Assembly (NCBI GenBank): GCA_016802295.1
Contig: JAESIW010000137.1
Location: forward strand, 2,821,961 to 2,885,960
Source of the DNA: Brachionus rotundiformis
Lineage: Eukaryota; Rotifera; Eurotatoria; Ploima; Brachionidae
Length of the DNA: 64,000 nt
Direction of reading: 5' to 3'
Position numbers and translations under genes: made by a program. Every line of letters begins with the position of its first letter. Position 1 is the first letter of the stretch. The notes under the pieces were generated by a model. It had not been told where the DNA came from, ran no database searches, and saw nothing but the letters and a program-made list of their open reading frames with translations. Below are positions 11,008 through 23,807 of the stretch, one piece after another.

Positions 11008-12513
11008 TTAAATTGTCTTGTTGTAAAAGCATTGAAATTTATAATTCTCACCGGCATTATTGTCCCAGTAGGAAATACCATTTTGGATACAACACAAAGC
11101 AAATTCAACTCGTAAAGTACAATCTTCAAAGGGCCTTGGGTCAATTAGATTATTCAAAAAGCTTGCTCTTTCCGGGACCAGAACACAAAAACCAAAAAAG
11201 TCATAGATAATAGGCTGATTAGAAAGCTTATCTTTAGTACTCTTGTCACTGCGGATATAAATTGCGTCTAGGTCGTAAAAAGAAGCCCAGTTGTTTACCG
11301 TGATTCTGGCAAATACTCGCTTTTCAAAAGCTAAATTTCTAACTCGGACAATGGACTTGATTATCTTGTTCTCATAGTCGTAAATATAATCCTCAAGCCT
11401 GATTACAGAATCGACTTTTCTAACACTAAAAAGGGGAATAAGGACAAGAAAAGGTGCCGATTCGACTCCAAAGGCTTCATTTTGGTCCGATTTTTCTTCA
11501 TATTTTTCTTGTTGAGAAAATACTTCCACAAAACTATTATTTGAAATCATCTTGACTTTTTCCAATTCAAGTCCAAATGTGTCTGCAAATCGGACTGCTT
11601 TTTTAATGGTCATAGTCTGTTTCACAATATTATTTTCTGCTGATTTCTTGTTCTTGAATGCTTCATTCACGTGAGCTAACAAGAGGCTGTCTTTATTGGT
11701 TCTAAGAGGCTTAGGGCGGATGGATTTTAGCAAAACGTTGCCTTTAAGGTCAAGCTCGCTTGAGTATGACTCGAAAAAGGAAGAAGTCGGCAGCGAACCG
11801 AAAAACGTGCTTTCTAATTTGGCCGGTTTTTTGGCAGACTCTTTCTTGTCCAAATCTAGTTTTTCCAAAGAGTTGTCTTTGGAAAAATTGAAAAATTGCT
11901 CGGAGCATGATGTCACCGAGCCCTCTTGGTTGATTTTGCGGCGAAAACTTTCTATATCCGAAAATGAAGGCTCACTTAAAGTAACACCTAGATTGCAAGA
12001 TGGTATCTGGTCAGATATTAATGATTCGCCATTTATCAGAAACTCTTTTAGTTTTAGTAAAAAATTTTCCTTAAAAGTGGTAAACAATTGAGAATCGTCA
12101 TAAAAGTCTTTGATCATGCTAGATTTAAATTCTTGTAAAAAATTGTTAAATGATCGAAGTAAAAAATTCATTATTTGATTATCTATTTCACGTGAGTGAA
12201 ATATGTAAAAATTTGACAATGGGCGCTTAGAGCGTGCACTAGATTTTGCTTTCTGTTGAATTAGTCTATTTGTATTAGACCTTAGGCAAGACTTTCTCAA
12301 GCTTATGGCTCTTGGTTGAACTGGTTCATTAGAGTTTTGATTTGATATGTCACTTAGTTGATCCTTGTTGTCTTCTCGATCAATGAAACATTTTCGTTGA
12401 TAGATATTTTCTTCTTCTTCATCTACGCTCTCGTTTCCAGAGAAAAAATGCGCATGTGGCCGATTTGGTGATTTTTTGAGAATTGGTCTTGGCTGACTTT
12501 TGCTACTCATCAT
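11008..12513 (-). CDS. PPP1R3: Glycogen-targeting regulatory subunit of protein phosphatase 1 (PPP1R3 family)
   Basis: Single exon of 501 residues on the minus strand, starting MMSSKSQPRPILKK. Around residue 310 lies KAVRFAD, an RVxF-type docking motif for the PP1 catalytic subunit in the setting (..K.VRFADxxG..L..V) typical of this family. The C-terminal 130 residues resemble a CBM21 glycogen-binding domain, with the VR..F.K.V..R.T.N.W block and WDNNAGENY near the end, the classic W-D-N-N-x-x-x-N-Y signature. Such proteins bring PP1 to glycogen to activate glycogen synthase. The N-terminal half is serine- and charge-rich and probably disordered. Which vertebrate paralogue it matches (R3B, C, D or others) cannot be told. 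Confidence 0.85.
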   Translation of the reverse strand: MMSSKSQPRPILKKSPNRPHAHFFSGNESVDEEEENIYQRKCFIDREDNKDQLSDISNQNSNEPVQPRAISLRKSCLRSNTNRLIQQKAKSSARSKRPLSNFYIFHSREIDNQIMNFLLRSFNNFLQEFKSSMIKDFYDDSQLFTTFKENFLLKLKEFLINGESLISDQIPSCNLGVTLSEPSFSDIESFRRKINQEGSVTSCSEQFFNFSKDNSLEKLDLDKKESAKKPAKLESTFFGSLPTSSFFESYSSELDLKGNVLLKSIRPKPLRTNKDSLLLAHVNEAFKNKKSAENNIVKQTMTIKKAVRFADTFGLELEKVKMISNNSFVEVFSQQEKYEEKSDQNEAFGVESAPFLVLIPLFSVRKVDSVIRLEDYIYDYENKIIKSIVRVRNLAFEKRVFARITVNNWASFYDLDAIYIRSDKSTKDKLSNQPIIYDFFGFCVLVPERASFLNNLIDPRPFEDCTLRVEFALCCIQNGISYWDNNAGENYKFQCFYNKTI

Positions 12514-12982
12514 ATTTAATTTTTTTTTGCTTTGAGATAAACAATAATGATAATAATTTAAATTCTTTTTTTTATCAAATAAATGACATTTTCTTGCTTC
12601 ATCTATTTTGAATGTAATTGCAAATAGTTTAGAAAATTAAGAAAAAATTTTGGAATGCAAGTATAGAGTGAACCAAAAAGAATAAAATAAATGAATTATA
12701 GTTATTAAGGCCGTAGCCTAATTGTCTTAAAAGATAAAAAATTAAACAAAGTTCACCCTAATTCCTTTTTTTTTATTTATATTTTTAATTTAAAAAAAAA
12801 TGAACCCATAAATATCTAACTTTTTACAGCTAGATATTTCTCAAATGAAAAAAAATAAATGTAAAAAATTTGAATAATTTATTTTCTCAATAATCTAACA
12901 CTTAAATATTTTATTTTTTAGTTTTATTTTCTGTTTTGGTAAAATAAAAAAAAACTTGGAATATCAGCTTTCATTAGAGAAA
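12514..12982. other. Spacer between the PP1 subunit and ABC transporter genes
   Basis: AT-rich; should contain the promoter of the minus-strand PP1 subunit and the 3' end of the ABC transporter. I see no distinct motif or small gene. Confidence 0.5.
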
Positions 12983-15900
12983 TTAATTGTCTATATTGAA
13001 GAAAAGTAGAGCAATTAGATTAAAAAGAATGCTCCATGCCAGAACTGTGAATGTTCCAAACCATACGGTTAGAGTTTCCAGACCCCACCCTTAAACAAAA
13101 ATTTTAGTCATGTCTTTAAGTTCAAACTTGGTAATTTACCCCTGGAGAAAACACTTCTCAATGCTTCAGCACTGTGAGTCAAAGGCGAAAAGTTAGTTAT
13201 GAACCTGACCCATGCCGGCATTCCTTCAATTGGCCATATGATGCATGATAACAACATTACTGGAAATACTGAACCAATTGTTATTTGCATTACTTCTGTT
13301 TCGTCTTTGGCAATCGAGCTACACGCCAGGCCGTAACTCATTCCGCAAAATCCCTGAAGAAGAAGCAACAATGCAACTACAAATACCGAACCACTCATGT
13401 TGACACCAAAAACCAAGGTGCTAATCAAAATTAAAATTGTTATTTGAACACTCATTATTATTATTTTGGAAGATATATGTGCCCCCAAGACCTCGACAGC
13501 ATTCATTCCGGCAGCCCAACTTCGATCCATTAAACCCTCTTTTTTCTCAATCACGAACATCAAGCCAGTCATGCCAACTGTTAAAGTGAAAATAATCGTG
13601 GCCATTATTCCAGGCGCCATAAAATTAATAAATTGAGGATTTGATTGTCCATAAATTGGGGTTTGAACCTAGAATACAAATTTTTTAATTTTTGATAATT
13701 ACTGACTAATTATATTACAATTGGCGAGTTTAAAAGTTTCGGATCTACTGGAAAAGGTAAATAGGGAATAAAATTGATCAGAAATGATTGGTATGCTTCT
13801 GTTATACGAGCTTGGGTAATCAGAGCAATTTGCTGATCTTAGAGATAGTTAAAGATAAATATTTGGATTTGATTTTGTTTATATAAACAATATTACTTGT
13901 CGCGTCCAAATAAACATTAACATTACTTCCAATAATTGAGGTATTCTCAGGTTTAAATGGATTAAATCTTTGAATAATAAAAGTATTTATTAAGTTAAAT
14001 TATTTTTAAATAAAAGGGTTTAATAAAAAAGCTAAAAAAACTAAATTTAACTATCAAAAATACTAAGGCGTTAACTTTTAAAATTATGATAAAAAATAAT
14101 TACATTATTTACCTAATTTTTTGGGCTTCTACATCGAAAAAAATTCAACAAATATAAAATTATAACTTATATTGATCAAAAATATTAAATATATTAAAAA
14201 TAAAAGTATGACATTTATGGATCTCATGTAGGGGTAAACATAAACTTAAATGTCATTTTAATTTTTATAATTTAATAATTTTCAACCTAAGAGAATTCCA
14301 CAATCAAAAATTAATATTATTTGAATAGCTGTTCAAAAAAAAATGAATTTAGTATTTAAAAATTAATTTTTTGTAAAAATTAACTCGTACTTTAGATATT
14401 TGAAATAATCTAAGTAGTTCATTTATTGTCATTTTAAGGTTAATTAGCAAATTTGAACTATTTTTGGTCTTATTTTTCTATATAAATTCTTTTGGTTACT
14501 TACTTTTGAGTTGTGTCTTGGGTAAAGTTTTCACTAAGATCAATAAACCCCCAGAGTTTTCCATTTTTTGTTTGAATGTACGCCTCTGACCAATTCAAAT
14601 AGTGCTTTTTGATAAATAAATGAATATAAAATTTAAAATATAGCTTTTTATTTTACTTTTTTAAATGTATGATTACTCAACTCTGCAATATACATTTCGG
14701 CACCAAAATGGGTCGAATCGTTGTAATTTGTTTCATTATTTACAATTCCAAAATTAAGATTATACGGCTCTCGGCCAATGCATAGACAAAAAAGCGAAAT
14801 TTGAATCACTGGAATCAAAAACTGAAAAATCAAAAATCTTAAAAATTCAAAAGCTGTCAAAAATAGATATAAAAAATAATTGATAGAAATTAAATTAGAA
14901 TTTAAAAATAACTTTTAAAAAATGAAAAACCATTCAATTTCTAATCATTTTATCACATTTTAAAAAGAGTCATGAAAAATTACCCCCAATTACGACGAAT
15001 AAGAATGGAATCTTTAAATAATGCCCCCAAAAAGTTATTAAATTTGGGTATTCTAAATGTTTTGGATACACTCTTATTAATTCTTGATAAAAAACTTTCT
15101 TTAAATAGATAAAATATTAATTTAAGTATTAATAAATCTAATTATTTTTTACTTTTTCCTTTATTGATTTCAATTTTCTGTATATCATCATTTAGGTTAT
15201 CATTCTAAACAAATTTAATTATTAAAATAATGTAAATATTAAGATATTTACCATTTCATTTATTACTGGTTCACATAAAGGATTCCTTAGGCCATTTGAT
15301 TTTTTATTATTTGGTGGTAAACTTTCATCTTTGATGCACAATTTCAAAAAAACATTCTCAAGACTCTTAGAAATCAAAATTATCTAATGTTAAATAATAA
15401 TGATTTATATATTTACAGTTTCAGAATAAAATTGAAGCAAATATTCAGGTGAATTTTCAGCCAAAATTTTTCCATTTCTAATTAGACCAACTCTGTCTGC
15501 TTTTCGGGCTTCTTCAATATAATGTGTTGTTATAATTATAGTTGTAAGACTCGCTTTAGAAATATCAATCAAATGGCCCCATATTCTTTATAATAGATTT
15601 AAGAGACTTTTTTCATAAAATTATTTTACTTTTCTCTAAGAAGAGGATCAACGCCAACTGTAGGCTCGTCTAAAATAAGCAGCTTGGGCTCTTGTAGCAA
15701 AGCTATTGCCATGCTCACTCTGCGCTTTTGCCCACCACTCAAGTGTTTTACCATTCTATTTTTAGATGGAAGATCCAAAAAATCAATCAAAAAATCACGC
15801 CTTTTTTTCACATTATCTTTTTTCATATTGTGCAAGAAACCAAAGTATATTAACGTTTCACCTATGGTAAACTCATTATACAAGGCAACTTCTTGAGGCA

Positions 15901-16392
15901 TGTAGCCGACCAGACTGCCGGGAACTTGATGGCCCTTGGTTCCTGGTTCTTTTCCTAGCACACGCAATTCTCCCGAATCTAAAAAAATTCGGCCAACCAC
16001 GCTTCGAAGAATGGTTGTTTTTCCACATCCTGAAGGACCTAGTAGACCATATCTTAAAAATTCAAAATTAAATTCTAAAATCGTTTGAGTAGTGACAATT
16101 TGCATACATTGCCCCAGTAGGAACATTCAGATTCAAGTCTTTAATGACACTTAATTTTCCGTACGATTTATAACCAGATTGAATGATAACAGCATTGTTT
16201 AAAGCTTGGGAATTTTCTTTAGCGCTAATCTTAAATTTTTAATTATTTTAAAATTTATGGCAAAATACTTATAAATGTATTTTATAAATAAATAAGTGAA
16301 TTAACATCGGAAATTATTTAGATGTTTAAACATACCGTAATTTTATTATCATTTTTTGGTATTAGCGGTAGATCAGTATTTAAGGAATCCAT
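12983..16392 (-). CDS. ABC half-transporter, ABCH-like (ABC domain then ABC2 membrane domain)
   Basis: Thirteen exons on the minus strand join in phase to about 719 residues: 16336-16392, 16108-16229, 15630-16052, 15417-15585, 15252-15365, 15153-15204, 14984-15098, 14657-14837, 14504-14604, 13897-13967, 13719-13837, 13140-13668, 12983-13089. The nucleotide-binding domain comes first: Walker A GPSGCGKTT, signature LSGGQKRRVS, Walker B LLILDEPTVGVDP, and the switch histidine in TTHYIEEA. Then follow RNWGFLIF, a loop with WGFIDLSENFT, and an ABC2-type membrane domain with MAPGIMATIIFTLTVGMTG and GMSYGLACSSIA. Domain order, length and MAPG.. motif fit the arthropod/invertebrate ABCH group (lipid or barrier transporters in insects); ABCG is the alternative. 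Substrate is unknown. It should work as a dimer. Confidence 0.88.
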
Positions 16393-17824
16393 AAAACTTA
16401 TTAATAATCAATATATTGAAGAAAATATGCCCTATAGCAGAATATGTTTGATTTATTCAAGGATCCTTGATGTTTATTGAATACAAAATTAACACGAATA
16501 ATAAAATTTCATTTTTTAGACGCCACTAAATTATAATTATTATAATATTCCCGTTTTTTTTAATATGGTATGAGAAGCTATTGTAAATTATTAGAAAAAT
16601 TTGCCTATAAAATTGTTAACAAAATAAAAAATGCAAATATTATGAATATTTATCAGTTTAAATTATTTCTTTAATCTCTAAGTTTCATTTGCACCCACTA
16701 AACCATCTAAAATATAATCAGATAACTCAAGCGTTTTGAATAAACTCAAAACAATAAAAGAAATATTTTGCGTATTTAGGAACATAAAAAATCGTATTTA
16801 TTGCGAGACATCTAAAGAAACAATTATATAATCAACAAATTTAACATGGTAACAGTAAATATGGTCGATGAATTGAGACAAAGTAAAAAAAGAAACAAAA
16901 ATTCGATTATTCGCGAATTTGGTTAATAGCAAAATTTAAATTTAAAAGAGTATAATTAATCTTTGTTGTGAATTTAAGCTTTACCTTGCGGCTTAAAAAA
17001 ATGTTTTTGTTTCTAATTTTGAAAATTAACTTAAGATTGCTTATCAAATTAATTCAAAGATAAATTTACCATATTTAAATAAATTTTAATCATAATTTAA
17101 AAATATCAATGTCTTTTATTGAAAAATTGGTTTTGGAAAAAAAATTCGGAATAAAGCTTTGGAATAAGACCGCATCAAGGAATAATTTTAAATGTTTTTT
17201 AATTCTTAATTTCGCAATCAATTTTAATCATTTAATAAATCATATCATAACTTCATAGCTCAAAAATATTTAAATTTAATTAATGTATTGTTTATATCAA
17301 ACAATAATTTATTCATTTGGATTAAAATTTAAACTAATTAGATTAATACTAATTATAAAACTCTTATCTGATTTATTTTAGAAATTAATTTATTAAAATA
17401 AATACGCATCTTTAAACATCCAATTGATAACAAATTTAGAAACTTACCACGCTTATTGAATCTTCTGGCATCTTGGCTTTTCCAATCTATTCAAATATAA
17501 CGAAAAGTTAAAAATTTTAATTTAAAAATTAAAAACTGATGCCTAAATCATATTTTAATTAAAATTAAATTATGCGATTATACAAAAATGATATTGAGTT
17601 AAAAAATTAAAAAAAAGATAATTTTTTAAAGATTCCATATTTTTATCAACTTTAGATATGAAAATAAAAGATATTTCGATTTTACATTTTATTCAGCAAA
17701 AAAAAATATATAACTTAAAAAAAACAAACACTTCATAAAAATTTTAGTATTTCAATAATCAATAATTCAAGAGATAAATTTATTCCCAAGCTTAAATTTT
17801 TTTCTGCAGAAAAATTCTCATTTA
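16393..17824. other. Spacer or long first intron of the ABC transporter gene
   Basis: AT-rich sequence with no gene of its own apart from the 24-bp candidate exon at 17448-17471. If that exon is used, most of this stretch is intron. Confidence 0.5.
17448..17471 (-). CDS. Probable alternative first coding exon of the ABC transporter
   Basis: The context GCCAAG-ATG starts MPEDSISV and is followed directly by a strong donor GTAAGT. It ends in phase 0, the same phase in which exon 2 of the transporter (16229 downward) begins. It could therefore replace the 19-residue exon at 16336-16392 and give a protein with a different N-terminus from a promoter about 1.1 kb further upstream. No other gene on this strand offers a matching acceptor. 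This is an inference from splice signals only. Confidence 0.45.
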
Positions 17825-18620
17825 TTAGGTACAATCTTTGCAAACTATTGCCGAACCAAGGCGTCTACAAACTGTGTTTACCAAGTTTTTCGAGCATCTT
17901 GATATTTATAAAATTAATAAATGATACCAATTTATTTCAAGTATTTACCGATTGCAAGTGAAGCATTCTTGATGATATTGCTTTCCTTCGTAAATTCCAT
18001 AAACAGTATTAGGTGGTATAGGTCTTACACATTTGGCACAAATGTGCTCGCGACCAGACTTGAAATTTAAGCAAAATTAGAAAAAAATAAACAAAAAAAT
18101 GACTGATTACAGGATGAGGCTGACTGGATGATGTTGCATTGCTCGGCGAAGTGGGATCCCGACCTGTCACTCTGCCTTTATTTCCTTGATTGGTTACTTT
18201 TCCGCAGTCAAGACAAATAAAACCTTCTGGATGCTCCAAAAAGCTTCTTCCTTCAGGAATCATGCCATTACTGTTGGAAAAATTATTATTTGGTTAGTTT
18301 AATTTATTCCTTTAATACCATTTCATGCATTTAAAGCAGTCTTTATGAAAGTGTTTTCCTTGATAAATGTTGTACTTAACTCCATCAGGTATGGCGTTAT
18401 TGCAAATGAAACACTTTGGCGCATGATAAGTATGGCATCGTTGGCATTGAAAAGATCCATCTGGTTTAGTAAAGAAACCAAGACCTGCTAAAGATTGATC
18501 GCAAAAATTGCACACAAAACATGAGTTGTGATAGTAGTGATTGTTGTAGAGGGACATTTGTTCCCCGCGGTCGAAACTTTTGCCGCATTTTTTGCAGCGA
18601 ATGTTCAATGGGTTCATCAT
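17825..18620 (-). CDS. Three-LIM-domain protein
   Basis: Four exons on the minus strand (18319-18620, 18111-18270, 17949-18058, 17825-17897) join in phase to 214 residues. Three LIM zinc-binding domains follow each other: one from CKKCGKSF..HNSCFVC..C to CQRCH, one from CFICNNAI..HKDCFKCMKC to CLDC, and one from CAKCVRPI..HQECFTCNRC to CKDC. The second and third domains have introns at or near their central cysteines, and splicing restores a missing Cys (KC) and the RC pair, which supports the model. LIM domains mediate protein binding, often in actin structures or transcription complexes. There is no homeodomain or kinase. An acceptor-like ATTAG lies five bases before the ATG. I cannot assign the subfamily. 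Confidence 0.82.
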
Positions 18621-20179
18621 TTTGACCTAATAAAAATCAAAATTTCACTTACAATTTGATTGTTATAAATTTCATTTTTGATTAAATTCTACAAGATTTA
18701 TTCTCAATAAGAGAAGTTTAGGCGTAATTTAGTTAAATTAAACTACATTTTTTATTATCTTAGGAGTATAGTTGGTATCTATAATCCTATTTGATAGAAA
18801 ACGGAATAATTTAAGTTTTAAGAAAAAAAAGAATAAAGTTATTATCATAAACAATTAGATTATGAGTTGAAATGATGCTGAGGTTAAATTGAATTGTTTA
18901 CCAAAAATAAAGAATTAAAGTTTTGGCAAAATGGCAATTTTTACCAATTGAAGCTAAATAAAACGAAAAAATTTATCATACAAAACTATTCTGATCTTTT
19001 TATAGTCTTATAATTGGTTTTTATATACCAAGAATAAAACCTGAGTCTTATCTTAGAACGAACAAATAAACATCGAATGTTTTTTGTATAAATAAAAAAT
19101 ATTACAGCACCGAAATATGCAAAGTTTTAGCTTGAGCATAATGTGGTAATGTAAGAATCGATATTTGCCATTTAATGAACTCTACAGTTCTTTAAGAAGC
19201 TTACTTTTATTGAATACTTTTTGTTTTATTATGTTCCCCTGCAATCCAATTAGCATTACCAAGAAGGTTTAAAAACTTAAAGATAAGCAAGCAAATTTGT
19301 TCAAAAATAAAATAAGTTCAAATAGAAGGCGGAACTCGGCAAAAAAGTTTAAGTCGGATTTTTTATCACTTCGATTAGATGTTACAAGCTCTTTTGGAAA
19401 ATAAGTTCGATAATTACTTGCACTTGAAGTTCTTGAAGGTAAATTATTCAAAATTGAAAATATGTTTTGATATTAATCTAAAGAATCTACATATACTATC
19501 TTATTTACAATCGAGCTTCTGACAGATTTGAATCTATTAATTATTAAATATTTAAAGAGCTAGTTTTTACTACTGACGATAATTGCAAATTATTAAAACA
19601 AAATTAAAAAATATTTAAAAACTCGAATATTTTATTGTAAAAAATGAAAAATAAAAAATTGTTAAACAATTGAAAAGTCTGCCACATTATCTATTAAAAT
19701 TTTCATGAATTTTCTTGCATTTAGTAATTTATAAGTAATTCAAAACATTTGCTTAATAAATCAAATTATATTTTATATTTTGAAAGATAGTTTTTATTTT
19801 TTTAAATAAAGAAAAACCTTTTTAAGCAATAAATTATCAATTTCATTCTCATTCAAAATTATCTATCATTAGTGAAGTAAAAAATTAATTTTACAAACTT
19901 CTCAAATAATAAACAATCAAATAAAATTATTTAATAATTTATTTCAAATAGATATACAGTTTCAGTTATGATTTTGCATTTGAATCAAATTATTCAAGTT
20001 ATTCAATAGCTTAATCTAATCAAATCTGAAAATTCTAGATTTATTTAGTTCAACTTGATTTAGACAATAGGCCATAAAGATATTTTGTTTAATTAAGATT
20101 TTGAAATAATTAAAATAAAAATTATATTAAAATTTGCCTAAAAAATAAAAATTCTAATATATAAAAATTCAAAATCCTA
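18621..20179. other. AT-rich spacer without a clear gene
   Basis: Between the LIM gene start and the RECQL4 stop, both on the minus strand. The only open frames are short and of biased composition (for example minus 19269-19451, 60 codons). I see no convincing gene. Confidence 0.5.
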
Positions 20180-23100
20180 TCATAAATTGAGTAATTGTTC
20201 TGTGGCTAGTTTGACAATTTGTTCGTAATCGAAATCCAAATGGCAGCGCCAAAACATTCGATTTCTCCCCCAAATTTCCGCAGGAAATCTCGGCGTACCA
20301 ATACCATGAAATATTCTTGCTATTATTGATCCATTCAGTTTAATATCACTTTGATATGTAAATACAAATTTCTTGATATCAGCTACTAAACGCTTTAGGT
20401 CGAGCTCTCTGCTCAAAGAAGAAGTTTGAGAATCGCAATCAAAATCATAATCTTTGATATACTCATATATGTCAAATTTATTATTAAAATATTGATTTAA
20501 TTTTTGTTTGAGCATACTACTTCTATCAGTTGCCCTATTATCTATTAAATGATTGTCTTTTTTTATTTCATTATCTGTTATTTTTTCCTCTGTGTCCGAA
20601 TCTAGCTGCAATTTTTCCTCAAAATCACTTTCTTCAGAATCATCATTTAATTTAGCTTTTTGATCATTATTTTCAGTTTTTAAATCAAAATTTGATAAAA
20701 AATTGGAAATATTTTTGAAAGATTTTTCGCTTAGCATTTTATAAAGCGATTTAAAATTAGCATATGAAAACTTCATTTGAGAATCAACTCGATTCCAAAG
20801 CATATCATTCATATCGTCTAATTCCGTATCTTTTAACAAGCATTTTCTTTTTATATAAAAAGATTGATTGCTAAATTGTAATTTAATGCCACTTTTGGAC
20901 TTGTAATTTCCGCTATCATCTAACTGCCATTCGAGTCTGCGCAATTTTTGCCTGATAAAATCATAGTCCCCTATCAAAAAAATTTATTCATTTTAATATT
21001 TGCTAATCACTTGGATATACCATTAATTTTTTCGCATAGCTCAATCAGATCAACCTTTATCTCGTTTTCATCTACAGGTAATCTAGAATTTTTACCATGC
21101 AACTCAAGAATTAAGGCCACAAACTCATTTGATTTAGATAATTGCTTTAGAAAGTCTATTCCTTTATAGCTTGTTAGAGTGCACGTTTTAAAGCAATTGG
21201 AAAAGATTTTTATATAATTAGCCGCTTCTAGGTAACACAAAAGAGTCAATATAGTTTCTTCCTTTACGTCTAAATAATCAACCATGTCCGATATTGGTAA
21301 AGCGACATGGTGTGTGAATTCAGAGCTATTGATACACTTTTCAGTGTCACATGCACAAAAAATTTTTGCCAATAGCTTCTTAATGGTCAATTGATCATAT
21401 CCATTCATATGAATGTATTTTTTTATTTCATTAATGTCTTCGCGTTGATTTTCAAGAAATAAATAGCAAAGAGAATTTTTACCATCGCGTCCAGCGCGGC
21501 CAATTTCTTGAACGTAATTTTCGATAGACTTAGGCATGTTATAATGTATAACAGCACGAATGTTTGGCATATTTATGCCCATGCCAAATGCTAAAGTGGC
21601 TACTATTATTTTTAACTTTCCTTTAATGAATTGATTCTGTATACGCTTGCGCTGTTGAGCTGTCAGTCCAGCATGGTAAGCTTCGGCAATATTTTCCTCT
21701 TTAAACTCGTCATCTTTTTTTGATTTTTTTCTATCTGAATTTTTGGACTTGGTCTCCATTTTGGAATACATTTCCAGATCAAATTTTTTCTTGTATGAGT
21801 GTAGGGACAATCGTAACAGTTGAGCCAATCTTTCTGTTTGTTCGCGTCTACTACAGTATATAATTACATGATTGAAAAAAGGCATAAACTCTGAGCTTTT
21901 CAGCAACTCAATTAAAGCTTGTTCTTTGTTTACATCTTTGGAAACGCTGATTGTTAAATTTTCTGGCAAATCACAGTCTTTTATGATATTTTTTTTATCT
22001 ATATCAAAATAGCTTCTTATTTCTTCAATACTGCTATCAGTTGCAGTTGCTGTCAGACCCAAGATGCACTTTGCTTTATAGAAATCAAACAAAATCTAAT
22101 ATGTTAACAATGGTTTATATTTGGAAAATAAAATCTCAGTTTTGATTACCTTGCACAATTGAAGATAGCTTGGTCTAAAATTGTGCGACCATTGAGATAA
22201 ACAATGGACTTCATCAATGCAAACAAATGCCAATCTAGGAAGACTTTTTATCTTTTTGTTGATTATAGCTTCTGGTGACATGTAGAGTATATCAATTTTT
22301 CCATTCGTTATGTCTTGAATTAAAAATTCAAATTCTTTTTCTGACATGGTCGAGTCACACGAAGCCGCATTTAAGCTTTTAGATAAATTATGAAGCTGGT
22401 CTTGCATTAAAGAAATCAACGGTGAAACAACAAGAACTAAAGAGCCTGGATACTGTCTGACATAGAGTTTAGCAGCAAATTGGTATATTAAACTTTTACC
22501 ATAGCCAGTAGATAATATTGCCAGTGTTGAAAGACCACTTGCTATTCTAATTATTGCTTCTTGTTGATGCTTTTTAAAAGATTTATGACCAAAATCTTTT
22601 TCAAGTATTTTAAATGCATAGTCTGGTAATTGATCTGGAACATTTCCGTTTTCATCAACTAAAAATAGTGGCTTTGGCTCTTCACTTCCTTCTGTGCCAA
22701 TATCTGTATCTTTTAATTGTTGATCATCATAATAATCTACATCGTTACTGTCATCAGTAACATTTTCAATAATTTTACCTTTATTTTAATCACAGTTCAA
22801 AAATATTTTTACAAAATATCTTTTCAGTTACTTTCAAGTATTTCATTATTTATTGTCAATTTCTCTTTGCTTTTTTTTGCAGATGATTTTGTTGGATTGT
22901 TTTGTGTTTCACTTTTCTTTGTTATTTTTTTTACTTTTTTGATTAATTTTTTATTTCTATCAACAGGTTCACTATAAATAAAATTAATTTTTTAATTTGT
23001 TTAATGATGAATGCTATTTTTAATATATATATATTTTAAATAGATTTACTTCAGACTATTTTCCGAGTCATCATTTTTTTTTATTGGAGAATTTTTGGTA

Positions 23101-23807
23101 TTTTTAGACTCTTTTTTATCTTTCTTTTTTATTTCATGATCTTCGGGTTTTTTTAATCTAGCAAATTGAGCCTCAGCAGACATTTCATCAACAGCCTCTT
23201 CAGCTACTTCCATTTCTATAATATTTTAAAATATTTTATTCAATACTTAATTAGTTTTTTTACTAGGCTCTTCTTCTAATTCATCTTGCAATAAATTGTA
23301 GTTTACTTCATTGGCATCTTCATCGTTTCCAACACCATACTTGGCATTCAATTTGTTCTTGTTTTTATTTTTAGCCCATTGGAATCTTTTAAACTTAGTT
23401 CCTTTAGAAGTTCCACCTCTATAGCCCTTCGATTTAAATGTTTTCATATTTAGTCGTCGAAAATTTGCATCATTGATGATAATAGACCTAAAATAAAACT
23501 ATAGGAATCAAATTAAGAATTATTTGTCTAACTTTTTTGATTTTTCAGCCTTTTCTGAAGGTATATACTCAGTTTTGATAGTTTTGTTTGGTAAGTTTTC
23601 AAGTTCATCATCAGAAATTTCGTTCCTAGATCGTTTTTTACTCTCCAATTGACAATTTTCTTTATCATTATTATCTTTTATCAATTTAGACTGTTTAATA
23701 GAATTGTCTGTATCGTCTTCAAAGTTATTGAATATCGAAGTAATGTTTGTGGCAAAGTTAAGTGTTTTTAGTTTAGCTTTACTGAAAAGTATCGGGATTT
23801 CTGCCAT
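20180..23807 (-). CDS. RECQL4: ATP-dependent DNA helicase RECQL4
   Basis: Seven exons on the minus strand (23533-23807, 23264-23487, 23050-23215, 22832-22971, 22150-22778, 21021-22095, 20180-20970) join in phase to about 1099 residues. The helicase core shows Walker A TGYGKSLIYQ (about residue 358), CIDEVHCLSQWSHNFRPSYL (DExH box DEVH, about 458), GLTATAT and YVQEIGRAGRDG. SQWSHNFRP and the C-terminal IARIFHGIGTPRFPAE..FWR..LDF are specific to RECQL4 among RecQ helicases. A short N-terminal block NFRRLNMKTFKSKGYRGG matches the basic motif upstream of the helicase in RECQL4. The protein acts in replication initiation and DNA repair. The usual N-terminal Sld2-like region is not visible: the first exon starts MAEIPILFSKAK and is mostly acidic or lysine-rich low complexity. 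An upstream exon could be missing. Confidence 0.95.

Noticed and set aside
11696..12091. 131-codon plus-strand frame opposite the PP1 regulatory subunit
   Set aside because: Antisense shadow; the minus frame has the PP1-docking and glycogen-binding motifs.
15626..16126. Reading the ABC nucleotide-binding exon as one frame from 16126
   Set aside because: The first 25 residues are intron; splicing 16108 to 16052 restores VPTGAIYGLLGPSGCGKTT.
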